64,000 nucleotides of DNA from Chryseobacterium sp. MA9 (GCF_024399315.1 NZ_CP075170.1:2170001-2234000); one strand, 5' to 3'; shown: positions 34,717 through 45,011, counted from the stretch's first letter. Translations and numbers: made by a program. The notes: generated by a model not told the origin, from the sequence alone.

Positions 34717-36055
34717 ATCCTCGAGGGTTTGCTTTAATCGTTACAAAATCATTGGCAGAATTATTCGTATCCTGCAATACCACGCGTCCATTGATAATCT
34801 CCTTCGTTTTACGGATTACTGAAAGTCCGGTAAAAGTACCTTCAGCCTGTCCCACTGCATTCACAATAAAAGTTCTTGATGCGTCTATGTCTGCAGGGAA
34901 ATCTTTAGGTGCTTTTTGCTCTTTGTCTGTAATATCAATTCCGTCTATGATATAGTTTTTGGGAATTTGCAGGAACAGCGTTCCAGTTGGCGCCTTTGGA
35001 GCAGCCACTTTTTTCCATGTTGCCACTTCGGTATCAGTAGCTCTCAGAATCCCTAAACCTAGCATAGAATTTACGTTAAGAATTAAGTCATTAGAGGCAA
35101 TACTCCAGTAAGATACCAGCATATCCGGCACCATAATATTCTGGATATCCCATGCAAAAGGCTTCTTCCCGATGCTTGTATTGTAGTCTCCCATATAGGT
35201 TTCAAAGTCTGCATGGCTTAAGTCTACCGTTCTGTCCGGCTCCTGAATGGCGACTCCAGTACCGTTGATATCATCAAAAGGCATTTTATGGTTAATGGCT
35301 GTTTGGGCTATAACAATGCTTTTTCCCGGTAAAATTGGATATTGGCTTCCACTTCCAGGTATTTTAATGAATATATTGGAATACACATAGTCTGTATTTG
35401 CAGCAGAACCACCACCGGCAGTTTTGCTCCAGTCATACTGTCCATTAGATAAGGTATAAGTGGTCACATTACTATTTATATTTCCTTCCAGGAATACCAG
35501 GTATAAGCCATCAGCATAAATAGTCTGATCTGAATTGTTGTGAATCTCAATAAACTGATCTCTGAAATTGGCTCCTAATTTGTTATCTGAACCTGCATAA
35601 TAATATTGTTTGATCACAAGATCTCCAAGGTTCCCACTGGTGATTCTGATCAATTTTGAAGGAGTATTGGCATTAATGACCACTTTTTCATCGAAACCTC
35701 CAAAGTGTACAATTTCATAGCTGGTTTCTTCTCCAATCTGCTGTTCATATTCATGTTGCTTTAGCTGCAGTTCTGCCTGAACACTGTAAGTTCCCGGTAG
35801 GACAGCATCCAATATCAGGTCACCGTTTGCATCTGTTTTTCCAATAATCCGATCTTCTGTTACTGTATTTTTCAGGATAACGGTTACATTTGCAACACCT
35901 TTGTCTGCAGCGGAAGGATATTTGGAAGCATCATATTTAATATTTACGGTAAACGGAACAGGCTTAATCTCGTTATTTCCTCCAAAGTCATCATCTCTGT
36001 TGCATCCAACAAGGATAAGAACAGGAATCATTAGCAATAGTATTAATCGTTTCAT
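34706..36055 (-). CDS. DUF4876-like surface lipoprotein
   Basis: A 449-residue lipoprotein: MKRLILLLMIPVLILVGCNRDDD with lipobox LVGC. An immunoglobulin-like domain comes first (TVNIKYDASKYPSAADKGVANVTVILKNT...GDLILDAVLPGTYSVQAEL), then a long beta-rich part (IRITSGNLGDLVIKQYYYAGSDNK; QFIEIHNNSDQTIYADGLYLV). That is the DUF4876 layout. It sits between the receptor and the barrel protein, so it probably helps bind the ligand at the cell surface. Confidence 0.72.
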   Translation of the reverse strand: MKRLILLLMIPVLILVGCNRDDDFGGNNEIKPVPFTVNIKYDASKYPSAADKGVANVTVILKNTVTEDRIIGKTDANGDLILDAVLPGTYSVQAELQLKQHEYEQQIGEETSYEIVHFGGFDEKVVINANTPSKLIRITSGNLGDLVIKQYYYAGSDNKLGANFRDQFIEIHNNSDQTIYADGLYLVFLEGNINSNVTTYTLSNGQYDWSKTAGGGSAANTDYVYSNIFIKIPGSGSQYPILPGKSIVIAQTAINHKMPFDDINGTGVAIQEPDRTVDLSHADFETYMGDYNTSIGKKPFAWDIQNIMVPDMLVSYWSIASNDLILNVNSMLGLGILRATDTEVATWKKVAAPKAPTGTLFLQIPKNYIIDGIDITDKEQKAPKDFPADIDASRTFIVNAVGQAEGTFTGLSVIRKTKEIINGRVVLQDTNNSANDFVTIKANPRGYAQ

Positions 36056-36075
36056 TATTTTTATTTTTAGTATTA

Positions 36076-38796
36076 TTAAAATCTGTATGAAATATTTCCT
36101 CCAAACGAAGTAGAAGTAAAGTTGCCATACACACTTCCTCTTTCGTCATATGCCTTTAAATTGAAAACATTGCTTACGTATATTGACAATCTGAAACCGC
36201 TTAAGAAATCCTTTGTAACTCTTAAATGTACATTATGCAGCGTTTTGTTATATAAACCTGAAAGCTTTTCATCTGAAGGTTTCAGGAACAATCCCTGATA
36301 TTTTGGATTGGTACGATCGTTTTCAGAAATCATCTGCATTTCTCCATCATGTTTGATATACCCTATCGGATAAATGTCATTCATTCCTGCCAAGGATCTG
36401 TCTGAAAGAAAATGATCTGTTCTCAGGCCAATGATTAATCCTGATGAAGGCAGGTGATAGTCGAAACTGAAACTTGCTCTGGCCATGGATCTTTTATTTT
36501 TAATATCGTTATAAATCCCATATTGGAAATCCTTATCCATGATCGCTGGTGCACTGATTTTATAAAGCCCTTCATCTTTGTGTCCTGAAGTTTCTACATA
36601 ACTGGCATTAAAACCAATAACAAGATTAAGGGCTTCTATTTTTTTGAAACTGGCCATCACCTCCAATCCTTTATCTACAGACTGATACCCATTAATAATC
36701 CTGTTCTGGAGGTAATTAAATTTTTCAGTTCCTACAATTTCGAAAGTAGGTACATTTGTTCCCGATATGTTGACATTAACTTTGGCTTTATCCATGATCT
36801 TATGAACACTCATTGTTGTAAAACCATCAAATAATCTATTGTAATAAGCAGTAACGTTAACCGTTGCAAAAGGGAATCTGTAATCTACTCCTATTTCAGT
36901 TTTCCAGCTTCGTGATGGTTTCAGATTGGCATTATCTCCCGGAGTTACTACTGTTTGCATAATGGCTGCTGAATAATATCCAGGCAAACGATAATCCCCA
37001 AGAAGGAAATCAAAATATCTTGGTGCTGTATAGATTTGATTCAATGAAGGTGCTTTAGAAGTGAGTCCAAAACCTCCTCTTACAGAAAATTTACCCATTT
37101 GATATGAGGTATTAACCCTTGGTGAATAGGTAGAATATGAATTCTGCAGATCATAGCGAAGTCCAAGATTGGTTCTTAAGATATGTTTGTTGGCGAAAGC
37201 TTTCGTAATATTATCCTGGATATAAAATGCATACTGCTTGGTGGCAAAAACATTATCACGGTAATTAAAATCTCTCATTCCATTTGATCCCTGACCTGAG
37301 GCATTAATCGTTGTGAACTGTCCTGCTGTTCCGTAACGGCCTTTTCCAAAATTATTTCCATATCTGAAATTAGCTCCAATGCTGTACATATGAACCCATT
37401 TGGATGCGGTCATTTTGCTCCCATTCACACTTAGATCAGTGAAAATATTAAGAGGCTTTCCATCCGAAAAGGCCTGATTCTCATAACTTGGTGGTGTATA
37501 AGGAGCGTAATAAACACCATCTGTTGTTGAGTTTCCATAAGGACGCGCACCTTGGTTCAGCCAGAATCTTCTCTCTGTAAGCTGTGTTGAATAGCTGATT
37601 CCTACATCTGCGCTTATCGTTTTGAAAAATGGTTTACTTCCGTTTCGGTTAAAATTATAACTGATGTTATTTCCTAATGAAAAGCTCTTGTTATCCACAT
37701 TGATAATTATTCCGTCAAGGTCATCCGGATCTTTCTTTCCTTTACTGGTATTGTTAGAAAATGATGCTGAAAGTTTATTGCTAAATCCGTTTTTACTTCT
37801 TGATGACCATAGGAAATTCACATTAGTTCTGTCATATCCTACCAGGCTAGTTCTGGGATCTGAAAGAGAATTCATATAATCTACAGACACATTCAGAGCG
37901 TTGTTGTTCTTAAGCTTAAAGCCTTTGGTAAGACCTACCTGATAAGTTCCTTCTCTGAGAGATGCATCCAATCGAAGCGGTGATGCTTTGGCAATGGTTG
38001 TTACTTTAATAAGCCCGGATGTCAGATCTCCGTATTTAGCATCCGGAACTCCCTGTATGACTTCAATACTTTCGATATTTTCAGTAGGGATTTCTCTTAA
38101 ATCGACTCCATAATTCGGTTGACTAGGCGTTAAGTTTCCACCATTGGTTGTAGCATTAAAACTTATCCCAAAAGGACCGCTATTTGCAGAATCATAGCTC
38201 TGCATATTTTCGTTATTAGATAAGGCAATATCGTTAACCATTAGCTGTACTCCAAATGCCCTGTTCCCAAAATCGTCACCACCGGGAATATTTCCGGAAC
38301 TGGTTACTGAAGGACCGCTGGCTGTTCTGAAAACAATATTTTTAAACTGGGTATTGTCAAACTGCTGTACATATTGACCTGGTAACTGTTGCAGCACATC
38401 TCCAAGAGAGAAAGACTGGAGATTCTGAAGAGCTTCCTGCTGAATTGAAATTTCTGAAAACTGTTTCTTTTTTGCAGTAAGCTGTACACCTTCGATTCTG
38501 ATTTCTGATTTTTCACGGGATGAATTTTTAGATGACAGGATCTGAAGCTGTATCTCCTCTCCCTCTTTTATTATAATAGTTTCTTCTCTATTGTTGGAAT
38601 TCAGGAAGACGATCTGACATTTTCCTTTAAGAACCATAGAATTATCTTTCTTATGAAGCTCTTTACACTCTTTCAAACCACCATTAACAAGTTCTCCTTT
38701 TTTGAGTTGCCCATTATGATAAAACTCTACTTTTTGAGCAGACAAGAATCCGCCTACTGTTAAAAAAACAGCACCAACTAATAACGATACTTTCAC
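36076..38796 (-). CDS. TonB-dependent outer membrane receptor
   Basis: A 906-residue receptor. The signal peptide is VKVSLLVGAVFLTVGGFLSAQ (GTG start; no ATG fits). A plug domain follows with LQSFSLGDVLQQLPGQYVQQFDN and IESIEVIQGVPDAKYGDLTSGLIKVTT. The 22-strand barrel ends in NISYRF with terminal Phe. The substrate is not evident. The operon of DUF4876 lipoprotein, DUF6850 barrel and cytochrome c peroxidase together with a Fur-like box suggests an iron- or heme-related ligand, by inference. Confidence 0.9.
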   Translation of the reverse strand: MKVSLLVGAVFLTVGGFLSAQKVEFYHNGQLKKGELVNGGLKECKELHKKDNSMVLKGKCQIVFLNSNNREETIIIKEGEEIQLQILSSKNSSREKSEIRIEGVQLTAKKKQFSEISIQQEALQNLQSFSLGDVLQQLPGQYVQQFDNTQFKNIVFRTASGPSVTSSGNIPGGDDFGNRAFGVQLMVNDIALSNNENMQSYDSANSGPFGISFNATTNGGNLTPSQPNYGVDLREIPTENIESIEVIQGVPDAKYGDLTSGLIKVTTIAKASPLRLDASLREGTYQVGLTKGFKLKNNNALNVSVDYMNSLSDPRTSLVGYDRTNVNFLWSSRSKNGFSNKLSASFSNNTSKGKKDPDDLDGIIINVDNKSFSLGNNISYNFNRNGSKPFFKTISADVGISYSTQLTERRFWLNQGARPYGNSTTDGVYYAPYTPPSYENQAFSDGKPLNIFTDLSVNGSKMTASKWVHMYSIGANFRYGNNFGKGRYGTAGQFTTINASGQGSNGMRDFNYRDNVFATKQYAFYIQDNITKAFANKHILRTNLGLRYDLQNSYSTYSPRVNTSYQMGKFSVRGGFGLTSKAPSLNQIYTAPRYFDFLLGDYRLPGYYSAAIMQTVVTPGDNANLKPSRSWKTEIGVDYRFPFATVNVTAYYNRLFDGFTTMSVHKIMDKAKVNVNISGTNVPTFEIVGTEKFNYLQNRIINGYQSVDKGLEVMASFKKIEALNLVIGFNASYVETSGHKDEGLYKISAPAIMDKDFQYGIYNDIKNKRSMARASFSFDYHLPSSGLIIGLRTDHFLSDRSLAGMNDIYPIGYIKHDGEMQMISENDRTNPKYQGLFLKPSDEKLSGLYNKTLHNVHLRVTKDFLSGFRLSIYVSNVFNLKAYDERGSVYGNFTSTSFGGNISYRF

Positions 38797-38815
38797 CCTT
38801 AAAATATTTAGACGG

Positions 38816-38839
38816 CAAAATTAATTATAATTATTCTAA
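38816..38839 (-). promoter_or_regulatory. TonB operon promoter with Fur-like palindrome
   Basis: The -7 box TAATTTTG lies at 38816-38823 on the minus strand. Next to it is TTAGAATAATTATAA (38825-38839), an inverted repeat with arms TTAGAAT/ATTATAA differing at one position. A repressor there would block the promoter, as Fur does. The 230-bp spacer to 39072 is AT-rich with no other feature seen. Confidence 0.5.
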
Positions 38840-39071
38840 ATAAAAAGAAAGTTTTTAAAATCCTTAAAGTTATTTTAAGTTAAAATAAAATAATATACGC
38901 ATACAATCCACTACATAAATAACAAAACCACAACATATAACAAGAATACCCTTCTCATAAAAATATACGCTTTACTATATAAATTGAATATCCCATATAT
39001 TTTCATTAAATACACGGGATATTACTCTTACATGAAATATTTCAATTCTCTTTACATTATGATATATCTAG

Positions 39072-39515
39072 CTATGGCTTTTGAAAAGCAGACTGAAAAC
39101 TAAATGCATAGGAAGATGGGCCATTTTCCTGTAAATACTCTAATCGTCTTACTGCTTCCTCTATATTTGGATAGTTACCTTCTTTAATCCACCACAGAGC
39201 ATAATAGGCTTTTCCATATTTTTGAAACCATTCTCTTCTTCTTCTCAGAAAATCAACATGAAATGTTTTATAGGTATAGTCTTCCAATGATTCTATATTT
39301 CTCCATACTGATAAATTGATAATAATTTGTTCATCATTAAATGGATTAAAGCTTGTAGCATTATTTTCATCATCTTTCAACCTCCAGATGAACCCCTCAC
39401 TTTCTTCCGCCAATTGGTTTACCAAATCAAAATGGCTGACAAACTCATTCATTACAGGATCTTCTATGTTAATTCCTTTCATTCGGGCAACATTAATTTG
39501 TGCTAGTTGATACAT
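39072..39515 (-). CDS. DUF3291 domain protein
   Basis: A 147-residue protein of the dimeric alpha/beta barrel type: MYQLAQINVARMKGINIEDPVMNEFVSHFDLVNQLAEESEGFIWRL, then NLSVWRNIESLEDYTYKTFHVDFLRRRREWF. These match the DUF3291 layout, akin to antibiotic biosynthesis monooxygenases. The catalytic role is unproven. It is read away from an HxlR regulator 91 bp off, which very likely controls it. Confidence 0.82.
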   Translation of the reverse strand: MYQLAQINVARMKGINIEDPVMNEFVSHFDLVNQLAEESEGFIWRLKDDENNATSFNPFNDEQIIINLSVWRNIESLEDYTYKTFHVDFLRRRREWFQKYGKAYYALWWIKEGNYPNIEEAVRRLEYLQENGPSSYAFSFQSAFQKP

Positions 39516-39606
39516 TTTTTTATTTCTTTAATTCGGATTATATTGTGTAAAAATAAATCCTGTACTATTAGCATAAAATAACTATCAATATAGATACTAT
39601 TAAAAA

Positions 39607-39969
39607 ATGAAAAAAATATGTGAGACCTCATACATCAATGTAGATCAAAAATCTTATCCCTGTGCAGTAAGTTTTGTCATGGATCTCATTGGAGGAAGAT
39701 GGAAAGGGGTAATTCTCTGCCACTTAAAAAATGGTGATAAAAGGTTTGGTGAACTAAAAAAAGAGCTTTCTTTTATTACAGAAACAACCTTAAGTATTCA
39801 GCTGAGACAACTAGAAAGGGATCGGTTAATAACCCGAACCGTATTTGGAACAAAACCTCCTGTAAAAGTTGTATACAGCCTATCAGATTCAGGATTATCA
39901 TTTATCCCTTTGCTGGATCACATTAATGATTGGGGCAAAACTATTTTAGAAAGTAAAAAAGTGTATTAA
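39607..39969 (+). CDS. HxlR family transcriptional regulator
   Basis: 120 residues with the HxlR winged helix: VSFVMDLIGGRWKGVILCHLKNGDKRFGELKKELSFITETTLSIQLRQLERDRLITRTVFGTKPPVKVVYSLSDSG. The first Cys in YPCAVSF may be a redox sensor, as is common in the family. It is divergent from the DUF3291 gene, so its operator probably lies in 39516-39606. Confidence 0.9.
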   Translation: MKKICETSYINVDQKSYPCAVSFVMDLIGGRWKGVILCHLKNGDKRFGELKKELSFITETTLSIQLRQLERDRLITRTVFGTKPPVKVVYSLSDSGLSFIPLLDHINDWGKTILESKKVY

Positions 39970-39997
39970 ATCTGAATATCAGTCTAAAGAAAATAAA

Positions 39998-40028
39998 AAC
40001 CCGCAGCAAACAAAGTTTGCTGCGGGTT
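39998..40028. terminator. Strong 14-bp stem terminator
   Basis: AACCCGCAGCAAAC and GTTTGCTGCGGGTT are perfect complements with an AAA loop, just beyond the HxlR stop. The spacer 40029-40171 has no gene I can support. Confidence 0.8.
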
Positions 40029-40171
40029 AATTTATAATATTTTGATTAGAATTAATTTATGCTTTTTCTTCTTAAAATTTTCGATTTAAGGGAAATGGCA
40101 GGATCACTTCAGACAATTATATATTTGAATGTACAGAATATATTACGGATGTCCCGTTTGCTGTAACCTAT

Positions 40172-41407
40172 TTATTTGGGGTTACCATTTAAAAGTTTTG
40201 AATTTGTTGACTTATTTATGAATATCAAATAATCAAAGGATTTAGCAACATTGGTTTTTATAAATTCATTTTTATTTGTACCTGATCCTGTTTTACGAAA
40301 TAGAATATCTTTCAATATCCAATTACCAAGTTTGTTGTCATCCTTCCTTATGGCTTTCAAATCCAAAATAAAAATTGGAATGTTGAGTGAGTTAAGCTTA
40401 TATTCTAATGTTCCGGAACCGGCTGTTTCTGAAGTATAGGTACCAAGCTTCCCATCAATACTTGCAGAATAAGTACCTTCATAAAAGGCAAATCCAAAAT
40501 TCACAAAATCTTGACCATACATTTCATTTACCCAATACCCCATTCTGTCTGAATTTAATTTTGCAATGTGATAATTATGAGCCGAGACAATTACTTTAGA
40601 ATTCAAATAATTTTCTTTTAACCATTTAACATTCTCAGCCATGAATTTGTCTCTCCTGATAAAATTTTGCTGAATATATTGTCTAATAATATCTACATTT
40701 TGCAGGAAGCGCAATTTTTCATCTGGATTTTTTATTGATGTACTTTTTTCTTTTATTAAAACCAGATACTCTGATAAAATTTTCTGACTTTTTTGAGAAT
40801 ACGTTCTGAAACCTCTGTTATTTTCTTTTAAAGCTGCTTCCAGATCATTAATCTCTTGCTCAGGCAACTTATTTTCCTGATATGTTTTTCTTATTTGATC
40901 TATTGCTCCTGTAGCATACTGCATATCAAAACCATCAAAAAAAACTTTTGAATCATTATTTTCATTGTATTTTTTTAACCATTCAACAAAAGCTAAAGTT
41001 TCTTCTGTTTGCCACAGCCAAAAATACATTCCTTTTAAAATATCTTTGGGATTTCCTTTTTTTTCCTGAATATACTGATTCATTAAAAAGCTTTCAGGCA
41101 TATTGGCTTCGAGCGAAAAGACATTGAAATTTTTCTGAGCGATCAAATATTCACTTATTCTATATTTCATTTGATATACTTCACTAGAACCGTGAGTAGA
41201 TTCTCCTAATCCAACTATTTTAGAATTTCCAATGAGTTTATTTAAGATGAGCAAATCACTATTGTCTCTTTCATCCGGATTAAAAGTTTTTATGGGATAT
41301 ATAAACTTTGAAATATATTCTTTCTCTTCAGAATTTAAATCATTTTTTGATTGTGCACTCATGGTTACAAAAAATATAACCAAAATAAAGGATAATTTCA
41401 AATTCAT
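40172..41407 (-). CDS. Erythromycin esterase family protein
   Basis: A 411-residue secreted protein (signal peptide ending FFVTMSAQ). The motif KIVGLGESTHGSSEVYQMKYRI with Glu and His, EANMPESF, GFDMQY and VSAHNYHIAKL are those of the erythromycin esterase/EreA-like fold. That fold uses a metal- or His/Glu-based hydrolysis. Whether it opens macrolide lactones is not shown; many such proteins are not resistance enzymes. It stands alone, upstream of nothing on the same strand, 114 bp from the end of the lanthipeptide operon. Confidence 0.82.
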   Translation of the reverse strand: MNLKLSFILVIFFVTMSAQSKNDLNSEEKEYISKFIYPIKTFNPDERDNSDLLILNKLIGNSKIVGLGESTHGSSEVYQMKYRISEYLIAQKNFNVFSLEANMPESFLMNQYIQEKKGNPKDILKGMYFWLWQTEETLAFVEWLKKYNENNDSKVFFDGFDMQYATGAIDQIRKTYQENKLPEQEINDLEAALKENNRGFRTYSQKSQKILSEYLVLIKEKSTSIKNPDEKLRFLQNVDIIRQYIQQNFIRRDKFMAENVKWLKENYLNSKVIVSAHNYHIAKLNSDRMGYWVNEMYGQDFVNFGFAFYEGTYSASIDGKLGTYTSETAGSGTLEYKLNSLNIPIFILDLKAIRKDDNKLGNWILKDILFRKTGSGTNKNEFIKTNVAKSFDYLIFINKSTNSKLLNGNPK

Positions 41408-41521
41408 TTACTACTTATAATTAGATTACAATTTTACAAAAAAATATCACTTAAAAACTTCAGTATAAATTTTAATCATATTAGATACCAGCACATATTT
41501 TTTTAAGCCGCAGATAATTCA

Positions 41522-42862
41522 CTATAACTGATAACCTAACAGTTTTCTAATCTGGTAAAAAAAACGTTCAATCAATCTGAGATCTTCTGTAACAATTTCT
41601 GCGTTGCCTCTAAGTTCTTTGTCAAAAGGAAGTTTTTTATTGTAAGATGTTTTTAACCCTTTTGGAAGGGTAATATCAACATAATAATTACCATTTTCGT
41701 CGGGAGAAATAGAGATATTCTGTACATTACCTTCCACAATGCCATATTCCTGAAAACGGTAGTTATCCAGTTTTATCAGCACTTTTTCGCCTGAAGCAAC
41801 TTTGCCTGAATTGACAGAAGGAATCTGCATTCTTCCGACCAATGCTTCTTTATTCTTAGGTAAAACTGTCACAATGACTTCTCCGGATTTCACAAACTGA
41901 TTTTCCCCAAAGAACTGCTGAAAACTTACCATCCCATCGGTGGAAGAAATAATGAGATAGTTTTGTTCCCATTGTTTTAAGGATTTTCTAAGCTGTTCAA
42001 AAAGCTGCGCCATTTGGGAAGAATAATTGCTCTTATCCTTTTCAGAACTGATATTTGCAACGCTTTTGGTTTTGTTAAGATTAGAAATACCTTCCTGTAA
42101 CTGTGATAAAGAAATACTGATATTTTTTACATTCTGTTCTTCCTGCAAAAATTTGATCTTTTCATTTTCCAGTTCCATTGCGGCAATCACGCCCTGATCG
42201 TATAAGCTTTGCGAGCGCTGATAGTTTTTCTTTGTTAGTTCATATTTTACCTTTTCAAGATTTATCTGCTGCTGTAAAGTGGCAATTCTGCTTTTATATT
42301 CAGATAAGCTCTGGTTAGCTGCTAGATTTTCCGGAGCATAAGGCTGTAGTCTTGTAAACAATTTTTCATCCTGAAAAGCTTTTAAAAATTGGTTATAATC
42401 GCCCTGCAGTTCACCTAATCTAAAACCGGATGTTTCACCTATCGGAAAAGAAAATACCTGATCTGGAGCAGTGGAATCCATCAATTTTCTAAGTTTCAGA
42501 ACATCCTGATAATTAGCCGTAGATTGCAAAATCATTAAAACTTCATTTTTCCTTACTTCCTGATGGTCTTTAATTAAAATTTTTTCGATCTTAGAATTAA
42601 TTCTTGCCTGAAGCTTTTCTGGTGGTTCTTTTGAGGTTACAATAATCGGGGCCGGAACAAATTCCGGATATTTGATAAACCAACTCATTATCAAAACCAT
42701 TATAAGAATGATGAAAATAACAGAATTTCCCCAACGGATCATCCAGTGTGGCGGCTGCGTCAGAATATCCTGAACGCTCTCTGACCGCAGTTCAATATTA
42801 TCTAATATGTCTTTTTTAGTTTCCAAGTTCCAGTTGATTTTTAACGAGTCTGTAATATTCAC
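41522..42862 (-). CDS. HlyD family secretion adaptor of the lanthipeptide exporter
   Basis: 446 residues. An N-terminal soluble stretch, one membrane helix (MIRWGNSVIFIILIMVLIMSWFI, about 41-63), a biotinyl-lipoyl-like part (PEKLQARINSKIEKILIKDHQEVRKNEVL), a long coiled coil (about 140-290) and a beta-barrel end (GRMQIPSVNSGKVASGEKVLIKLD). It bridges the inner-membrane exporter to an outer membrane channel. The GTG start at 42862 overlaps the exporter gene by 47 bp and gives the conserved SEXVQDILxxPPHWMIRWG region. It is the last gene of the lanthipeptide operon. Confidence 0.88.
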   Translation of the reverse strand: MNITDSLKINWNLETKKDILDNIELRSESVQDILTQPPHWMIRWGNSVIFIILIMVLIMSWFIKYPEFVPAPIIVTSKEPPEKLQARINSKIEKILIKDHQEVRKNEVLMILQSTANYQDVLKLRKLMDSTAPDQVFSFPIGETSGFRLGELQGDYNQFLKAFQDEKLFTRLQPYAPENLAANQSLSEYKSRIATLQQQINLEKVKYELTKKNYQRSQSLYDQGVIAAMELENEKIKFLQEEQNVKNISISLSQLQEGISNLNKTKSVANISSEKDKSNYSSQMAQLFEQLRKSLKQWEQNYLIISSTDGMVSFQQFFGENQFVKSGEVIVTVLPKNKEALVGRMQIPSVNSGKVASGEKVLIKLDNYRFQEYGIVEGNVQNISISPDENGNYYVDITLPKGLKTSYNKKLPFDKELRGNAEIVTEDLRLIERFFYQIRKLLGYQL

Positions 42863-45002
42863 CTTTCAGGGCAACCAATTCTGTGTGATTCCCTTCTTCC
42901 ACTACTTTCCCTTTATCCAAAACAATAATTTTATCTGCGTGTTTTACAGTTGAGAGACGGTGTGCGATAACAATTGCTGTCTTTCCTTTGAAGAATTGTT
43001 CCAGGTTTTCCATAATGACTTTTTCATTATTGGCATCCAAAGCGGAAGTTGCTTCATCAAAAAAGATATATTCAGGAGATTTATAAACCGCTCTTGCTAT
43101 GAAAAGCCTTTGCTTTTGTCCGCCTGAAATCCCAATACCTTCGTTGCCAATTTTGGTATTATAGCTTAGCGGGAGGCTTTCCACAAAATCTTTGATATTG
43201 GCAATCTCAACAGCCATTCTTAATTTTGATTTGTCAATATAATCTTCACCAATGGCGATATTATTAGCAATCGTATCATTGAAAACATAACCTTCCTGCA
43301 TGACAACTCCACAATGGTCTCTCCAAAATCTTGGAGATATATTTTTTAAATCAGTATTTCCGATTTTGATATCTCCTGAATTGGGTTCATAAAATTTCAT
43401 TAATAACTTTAGTAAAGTTGTTTTCCCGCTTCCACTGGCTCCCACGATGGCAGTAGTTTTTTGATAAGGAATCGTTAAATCAAGATTTTCAAAAACAAAG
43501 GAATTAGAACCAATATACCGGAAAGAAACATCCTGGATTTCCAAATCTTTTTGAGGAATTTCTGTTATGTATTGTTCATCAGTAATTTCTTCATCTTCTT
43601 TATCGTGGATTTCACCCAATCTTTCAAGCGAAATTTTAGCGTCCTGAGTCTGACGGATGAAATCTACTAATTGAAATAGCGGACTGTTCAGCTGTCCGAT
43701 AATATATTGAACCGAAAGCATCATTCCAAGGGTCAGATTTCCACTCAACACTAATTTAGCCGAAAGAAAGCTTACCAAAATATCTTTCATCTGATTAATA
43801 AAGTTCCCGCCAACGGATTGCCATTGCTCTAAGGATAGTGATTTGATCTGGATTTTAAATAATTTGATCTGCAGAAACTCCCAGTCCCAGCGTTTTTGCT
43901 TTTCAGCATTATGCATTTTGATTTCTTGCATTCCATTAATGAGTTCAATAACTTTGCTTTGTTCCTGCGAAACCTGAGAAAATCTTTTGTAATCCAGCTC
44001 TTTTCTTTTTTTGAGAAAAAAAGTAATCCAGCCAATATATAAAACAGCACCAGCCAAATAAACCAAGAACAATTTATAATCATAAAACAGTAAAACAATA
44101 CTGTAAATAATCAGATTAACTAACGAAAATAATGTATTGAGTGAAGAAGTAGTTAACAATTGCTCAATCCTGTGATGATCGTTGATTCTCTGCATAATAT
44201 CTCCGGTCATTCTTGTATCAAAAAAACTGATAGGAAGTTTCATCAGCTTGATAAAAAAATCGGAAATGATGGAAATATTGATCCTTGTAGAAAGATGAAG
44301 TAAAATCCAGCTTCTAATAACTTCGATACCCGTCCTCCCCAAAAATACCATAATCTGAGCCAGTAAAACCAAATAAATGAAATTAAGATCCTGATTCTGA
44401 ATCCCTACATCTACAATGCTTTGAGTAAGAAAAGGCAGAATCAATGATAATAAGCTCCCCCCCAACAATCCAACAGACAGCTGAAATATCAGCGATTTAT
44501 ACTTCAGTAAATATCTGGATAAAAAGCTAAAACTGGTTTTGCTCTTAGTTTCATCAAATTCATTCTGATAAAAAGCGGGGGTAGTATCCAAAAGTAATGC
44601 AACACCCTCTTCCGTATTTTCATTCGCATTTTCACCTATCCAGAATTTAATGAATTCTTCTTTTTCATAGGTTATTAAACCATAGCTTGGATCAGAAACA
44701 TATATCTTTCCTAATTTGTCAATTTTGTACACAACTACAAAATGAACTTTATTCCAGTGGACAATGCATGGCAGAGGGATTTCCTCCGCAAATGTCTGGA
44801 AATCAGTTTTTATTCCAAGACTTTTAAGTCCTAAGTTTTCTGCAGCATTGCTTAGCCCCAGTAAACTGCTGCCTTCTCTTGTTGTTTCTGATAAATTTCT
44901 TATTTGCTGGAGTGGAATGTCCTTACCATAATATTTGCTGATAATTCGCAAACAGGTAGGACCACAGTCTTTGAAGTCCGGTTGTTTATATGAAGGAAAC
45001 AT
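42816..45002 (-). CDS. Peptidase-containing ABC transporter (C39) for GG-leader peptides
   Basis: 728 residues. The N-terminal C39 Cys protease has the catalytic Cys13 in FKDCGPTCLRI, His87 in NKVHFVVVYK and Asp104 in YVSDPSYG. It is followed by a six-helix transmembrane domain (about 165-430) and an ATPase domain with Walker A GASGSGKTTLL, the signature ISGGQKQRLFIARA, Walker B YIFFDEATSALD and the switch His in VIAHRLST. It cuts the Gly-Gly leader and exports the peptide. It lies 9 bp after the LanB-C-type gene and would handle precursors 49450-49869, perhaps also others. Confidence 0.93.
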   Translation of the reverse strand: MFPSYKQPDFKDCGPTCLRIISKYYGKDIPLQQIRNLSETTREGSSLLGLSNAAENLGLKSLGIKTDFQTFAEEIPLPCIVHWNKVHFVVVYKIDKLGKIYVSDPSYGLITYEKEEFIKFWIGENANENTEEGVALLLDTTPAFYQNEFDETKSKTSFSFLSRYLLKYKSLIFQLSVGLLGGSLLSLILPFLTQSIVDVGIQNQDLNFIYLVLLAQIMVFLGRTGIEVIRSWILLHLSTRINISIISDFFIKLMKLPISFFDTRMTGDIMQRINDHHRIEQLLTTSSLNTLFSLVNLIIYSIVLLFYDYKLFLVYLAGAVLYIGWITFFLKKRKELDYKRFSQVSQEQSKVIELINGMQEIKMHNAEKQKRWDWEFLQIKLFKIQIKSLSLEQWQSVGGNFINQMKDILVSFLSAKLVLSGNLTLGMMLSVQYIIGQLNSPLFQLVDFIRQTQDAKISLERLGEIHDKEDEEITDEQYITEIPQKDLEIQDVSFRYIGSNSFVFENLDLTIPYQKTTAIVGASGSGKTTLLKLLMKFYEPNSGDIKIGNTDLKNISPRFWRDHCGVVMQEGYVFNDTIANNIAIGEDYIDKSKLRMAVEIANIKDFVESLPLSYNTKIGNEGIGISGGQKQRLFIARAVYKSPEYIFFDEATSALDANNEKVIMENLEQFFKGKTAIVIAHRLSTVKHADKIIVLDKGKVVEEGNHTELVALKGEYYRLVKNQLELGN

Positions 45003-45011
45003 GGGAATGAT

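Noticed and set aside
39998..40171. Possible relic of a protein gene on the minus strand
   Set aside because: Only short open stretches without recognisable motifs; I could not place it in a family.
40172..41407. Calling the erythromycin-esterase-like gene a macrolide resistance gene
   Set aside because: The fold family is broad, and nothing in the context supports a resistance role.
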